This document shows positions 6,209-9,168 of a stretch of DNA of 9,168 nt, in pieces (position 1 is the stretch's first letter; every line of letters begins with the position of its first letter). Source of the DNA: Methanothrix sp. (GTDB lineage: Archaea > Halobacteriota > Methanosarcinia > Methanotrichales > Methanotrichaceae). Position numbers and translations under genes: made by a program. The notes beneath the pieces were generated by a model, which searched no databases, was not told the DNA's origin, and worked only from the letters and a program-made list of their open reading frames with translations. The DNA lies in NCBI GenBank assembly GCA_028688535.1, contig JAQTXY010000052.1, positions 1 through 9,168 on the forward strand, read 5' to 3'.

Positions 6209-7426
6209 TTGATAACCCATGACACAGCATATAGCCCCCCAGAGGTGCAGGCCCTGCCTAATATCATTCCCGACTTCGAGTTATCTGTAGTCATGCGGCA
6301 TATCGCCTACCGAAAGAGAGGCACCTTCCTCTCTGTGGCAGCTATTGCACTAGCAGTAGCCATATCTCTGATATACGTATCCATGCAAGATGGACTTCAA
6401 GGTATGCTTTTTGATATAATTGTTGAGGATCTTCCTCACGTTACCGTTTCACCCAGGGAAGGCGACGACTACATTTACCTTTACAAGAGCCTTATAGATA
6501 GGATCTGGTCACTTCCCGGTGTGGTTGCCGTATCACCCAGCCTTGGGGCGCAGGTGACTTTTGCCTACAAGGACAACGTGGAAAGTGTAAACTTGATGGG
6601 CGCAGATCCTGCCGACGTAGACAAAATCTACCACATAGGAGATTATGTCTTACAGGGGGACATCTCTTCTATCCAGAATGGTAAGAAGGTGGTGCTGGGG
6701 GAAAAGCTGGCCGACAGGCTGAAGGTAAAGTTGGGACAGACCATCTTTGCCGGCATTCCAGGTGAAGAAGGCCGCAGCCTGGTAGTATCCGGGATTCTCA
6801 AACTGCCTATGGGATGGCCTGAAGATATCGCCTTCGTATCCCACTCCACAGTCAGAGAATTCACGGATGAGGGAGATGTGGTCTCATCGGTCAATGTAAA
6901 ACTAGATGATGTCTACCTGGCAGATGGCATTGCCGCAAATTTGCAGGAGCAGGGATACAAAGCAGAGAGCTGGCAGACTCTTTATCCTGAGATCCTGGAG
7001 ACTCTGGCCATAGAGACTTTTCAGAACCGATTGATAATGTTATTGATAATGATAATAGCTTCATTTGGTATCGGTAGCGTAATGTATATGCTGGTCAATG
7101 AGAAGACCAGCGAGATTGGTATGTTCATGGCTATGGGAGCGAATGGCAAGAACATAAGAAATATCTTCCTCATGGAAAGCGCCATCTTAGGTTTGATGGG
7201 CGGCCTGCTGGGGTGTATCCTGGGGCTTGCCTTTGCCCTTTATCTGCAGAGCCTGAATATCAAAATGGAGGGAATCGGGGGGGAGGAGATGACTCTGCCC
7301 GTGGTGATTAACGCTGGCAGCTTCCTGGCAATAGTGCTGCTGGCAGCAGCCCTTAGCGTGATTGCAGGCATGTATCCCGCCTGGAAGGCATCCAGGCTTG
7401 ATCCTGCTTTGGCCATCAACGGATGA
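6209..7426 (+). CDS. ABC transporter permease, MacB/FtsX (LolC/E) family, first of a pair
   Basis: This integral membrane subunit belongs to a MacB/LolCDE-type ABC exporter. The 405-residue frame has the family architecture: TM1 about 39-58, a large extracytoplasmic MacB-PCD-like domain about 60-270, then TM2 about 274-296, TM3 about 322-347 and TM4 about 370-388. The conserved coupling segment EIGMFMAMGANGKNIRNIF (302-320) precedes TM3, and the C-terminus is the family signature GMYPAWKASRLDPALAI. The start is uncertain. TTG 6209 opens the frame, but alignment with the next gene (FELSVVMRHIAYRKRG against YEFTIAKSHILRNPKM) puts the true start shortly before residue 22. GTG 6245 or CTG 6254 are therefore alternatives, the latter with GAGGTG 6 bases upstream. 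ATG 6293 (M29) is too far downstream. The paralogous permease follows after 13 bases. No ATPase gene is seen, and the cargo is unknown. Confidence 0.9.
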   Translation: MITHDTAYSPPEVQALPNIIPDFELSVVMRHIAYRKRGTFLSVAAIALAVAISLIYVSMQDGLQGMLFDIIVEDLPHVTVSPREGDDYIYLYKSLIDRIWSLPGVVAVSPSLGAQVTFAYKDNVESVNLMGADPADVDKIYHIGDYVLQGDISSIQNGKKVVLGEKLADRLKVKLGQTIFAGIPGEEGRSLVVSGILKLPMGWPEDIAFVSHSTVREFTDEGDVVSSVNVKLDDVYLADGIAANLQEQGYKAESWQTLYPEILETLAIETFQNRLIMLLIMIIASFGIGSVMYMLVNEKTSEIGMFMAMGANGKNIRNIFLMESAILGLMGGLLGCILGLAFALYLQSLNIKMEGIGGEEMTLPVVINAGSFLAIVLLAAALSVIAGMYPAWKASRLDPALAING

Positions 7427-7439
7427 GTGATGAGGATCA

Positions 7440-8600
7440 ATGTATGAGTTTACCATAGCTAAGAGCCACATCCTCAGAAATCCTAAGATGGCATTCTTCA
7501 CAGTCGCAGCAGTTACGCTGGCCGTGGCTGTGATCGTTGTCTTCATGGGCCTTTTAGGAGGTTTTGAGGAAGAGATCATAACTACAACTGTCGAGAACAA
7601 TCCTCATGTTTACGTTCAGCCCAAGCCGGATGAGAAGTATGTCTATCTTTATAAGACAATTTCCGCTCGATTGTGGGATTATCCAGGAGTGGAAGCGGTC
7701 TCAGCGAGGCTGATGGGAAAAGCTGCGGCTAAGTACAAAGATAGAGTGAGGGGTGTAGAATTCCTGGGAGTCAATCCGGCGAATGAAGATCCGCTGATGA
7801 AGGTCAAAAAGGATATCGTCATTGGCAACTTTCAGGATCTGGAGAACAGAAAGAATTCGGCTTTTTTGGGAACCAAGCTGGCTGAAGAGCTTAAGCTGGA
7901 GCCCGAAGATGATTTTATCCTGGCAAGAGGAAACATATCACTGCGGCTGAGAGTAGCCGGCCTCTTTGAGACTGGATCTGCCAAAGACAAAACTCTGATT
8001 TATATCCCTCTTACCACCGCCCAGGATCTGGTGGGAAAAGGAGATGTTGTCTCTGAGGTAGACGTTCGGATAAGCGACATCTATCAAGCACCTTACATAG
8101 TCTCAGACCTAAATTCAAAATTCCGCTACGAATCCAAATCATGGCAGGATATGAATGCCGATGTCCTCAAGCTTATTCAGACCCAGTCCATCTTCTCCTT
8201 GATATTCTATTTCCTTATATTCGTCATAGCCGGCTTTGGCATAGCTAATACCATGATAATGATAATAAGCAGGAGGACCAAAGAGATAGGCATTCTCATG
8301 GCCATGGGAGCCACCAGGTGGTCTATTCTCAAGATATTCCTGTTAGAGAGCCTGATCCTGGCTCCGCCAGCCGCATTGCTGGGCAGCATATTGGCGGTTC
8401 TGACAGCCCGGCTCATAATGTCCTACGATATCCAGCTTCCCTCCGAGGTATACATGGTATCCAGGATGAACATCACAATGAAGCCGGAGTTCTTCATTAA
8501 TGCTATTGCCTTCGCCCTGGGTGTGAACTTTGTGGCCGGGCTATATCCCGCCTGGAAGGCCTCCCGCATGGACCCGGTGGAGGCGATAGGGAGCATATGA
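7440..8600 (+). CDS. ABC transporter permease, MacB/FtsX (LolC/E) family, second of a pair
   Basis: This 386-residue paralog of the previous gene has the same layout: TM1 about 18-40, an extracytoplasmic domain about 42-248, TM2 about 253-275, TM3 about 302-325 and TM4 about 351-368. The segment KEIGILMAMGATRWSILKIF (281-300) and the ending AGLYPAWKASRMDPVEAI are diagnostic. The extracytoplasmic domains align clearly (PHVTVSP...YIYLYKSL against PHVYVQP...YVYLYKTI, then WSLPGVVAVSP against WDYPGVEAVSA), so the pair arose by duplication and probably forms a heterodimer, as LolC and LolE do. ATG 7440 follows the upstream stop by 13 bases, with GAGG (7432-7435) only 4 bases before it, so the two are probably one transcript. 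The last residues (GSI) sit at the join with a DUF1156 remnant, so the native C-terminus may have been replaced. The ATPase partner must be encoded elsewhere. Confidence 0.93.
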   Translation: MYEFTIAKSHILRNPKMAFFTVAAVTLAVAVIVVFMGLLGGFEEEIITTTVENNPHVYVQPKPDEKYVYLYKTISARLWDYPGVEAVSARLMGKAAAKYKDRVRGVEFLGVNPANEDPLMKVKKDIVIGNFQDLENRKNSAFLGTKLAEELKLEPEDDFILARGNISLRLRVAGLFETGSAKDKTLIYIPLTTAQDLVGKGDVVSEVDVRISDIYQAPYIVSDLNSKFRYESKSWQDMNADVLKLIQTQSIFSLIFYFLIFVIAGFGIANTMIMIISRRTKEIGILMAMGATRWSILKIFLLESLILAPPAALLGSILAVLTARLIMSYDIQLPSEVYMVSRMNITMKPEFFINAIAFALGVNFVAGLYPAWKASRMDPVEAIGSI

Positions 8601-9168
8601 AGGCAAAGATGACGTTGGCAACTGGTCCGACGTGCTGGCCGAGCTTCCCCAGTGCATTCACGCCTGGCTTCCCAGCCTGGCAGCCGGAGGCGTCGTGGAT
8701 GCCGATGCCATCCTCTCCTGTCTGGGTCTTCCTCTGGAGACGCTGAACACTCTGGTGGAGGGGAAGGGCGACAAGGCCCGGCTTCTTCCCGTATCCGAGC
8801 GCGCCTCTTATCTTTTCGGCCAGGGCGGATCAACGGCTGCCGGAAAAGGACGAAAGAAGAAAAAGGAAGCGCAGACCACGCTCGCCGGAGGCCTTGCGCC
8901 CCCTGCTCAGGCTGAGACGAGCGGCCCGGCGGGCGAACTCAGCCTCCTCGCTCCCGGCGCAACCGTGCTCGACCTGCTGTACCAGGCTATGCTGCTCTTC
9001 TCCAATGGCCGGAGCGATGCCCTGAAGAGGTTCATTCAGGAGGATATCGGCCAGGATCAGGGGCTCTGGAGCCTGGCTCAGTCGCTGTCTGCCCTTTATC
9101 CGGCGGGAAGCGAAGAGCGGCGGTGGGTGGAGGGCGTGCTGACAAGGAAGAAGAGCCTGGGGATTTGA
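8596..9168 (+). pseudogene. C-terminal remnant of a DUF1156 (COG1743-type) DNA methylase
   Basis: The frame is open from 8590 (TAG at 8587-8589) to TGA 9166-9168; its first usable start is GTG 8632, giving 178 residues. It reads like the last part of DUF1156 adenine-specific DNA methylases, which are normally about 900-1000 residues. Family-like blocks are YEGKDDVGNWSDVLAELP, GVVDADAILSCLG, GDKARLLPVSERASYLFG, ATVLDLLYQAMLLFSNGRSDALKRF, and the ending LAQSLSALYPAGSEERRW...LTRKKSLG. The first block lies before GTG 8632, so the match extends upstream of any start codon. The catalytic N-terminal two-thirds is absent. SCLG (to 8727) joins directly to LPLETLNTLVEGKGD, where relatives carry well over 100 residues, so there is also an internal deletion. 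Base composition differs from the neighbours: 46 of 60 bases are G or C at 8881-8940. Family identity is from memory of the motifs. A short expressed protein cannot be excluded. Confidence 0.7.

Noticed and set aside
8423..8833. Minus-strand 136-codon open frame across the permease and DUF1156 junction
   Set aside because: Its Arg/Pro-rich translation is the antisense shadow of G+C-rich coding sequence on the plus strand.
1..9168. CRISPR array, tRNA or rRNA genes, insertion sequence with transposase
   Set aside because: I saw no regularly spaced repeats, tRNA-like cloverleaf with a T-loop GTTCRA pattern, rRNA blocks or transposase motifs in any part of the window.

Overview
The window looks like euryarchaeal methanogen DNA, most likely from the Methanosarcinales (Methanothrix/Methanosaeta type). 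The signs are an archaeal methionyl-tRNA synthetase with paired zinc knuckles, TATA-type promoters close to start codons, TTG/GTG starts, sequon-rich secreted proteins, an HdrD-like Fe-S protein, and a tandem pair of MacB/FtsX-type permeases. The lineage is inferred from protein character, not from a database search.

Layout. (1) 1-1882, minus strand: most of metG, cut at its 3' end by the window edge. (2) 1883-1997: a short divergent promoter region. (3) 1998-4100, plus strand: two tandem paralogous secreted proteins with a DUF4352-like core. Their intergenic gap holds a possible terminator, a TATA box, and a perfect inverted repeat with the Shine-Dalgarno sequence of the second gene in its loop. 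(4) 4139-4892: a histamine-N-methyltransferase-like class I SAM methyltransferase. The best-supported start lies in a different frame from the body, so the gene looks frameshifted and shortened at its N-terminus. (5) 4939-6060: an orphan HdrD/GlcF-like protein with two 4Fe-4S motifs and two CCG domains. (6) 6061-6208: an AT-rich intergenic region with a palindrome and a tandem 10-bp repeat. (7) 6209-8600: two paralogous permeases of a MacB/LolCDE-type ABC exporter, with no ATPase gene in the window. (8) About 8596-9168: a G+C-rich C-terminal remnant of a DUF1156 (COG1743) DNA methylase, starting within a few bases of the second permease's stop codon and apparently carrying an internal deletion.

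Working together: the two permeases plausibly form one heterodimeric transporter, and the two secreted proteins are probably a duplicated pair. The methyltransferase and the HdrD-like gene share direction and a short gap but have no evident shared pathway. No intact multi-gene system that I would call new is visible. The best leads are the hairpin-embedded ribosome binding site, the broken methyltransferase start, and the decayed DUF1156 gene fused to the end of the permease pair, which points to a rearrangement and to possible defence-type genes beyond the right edge.
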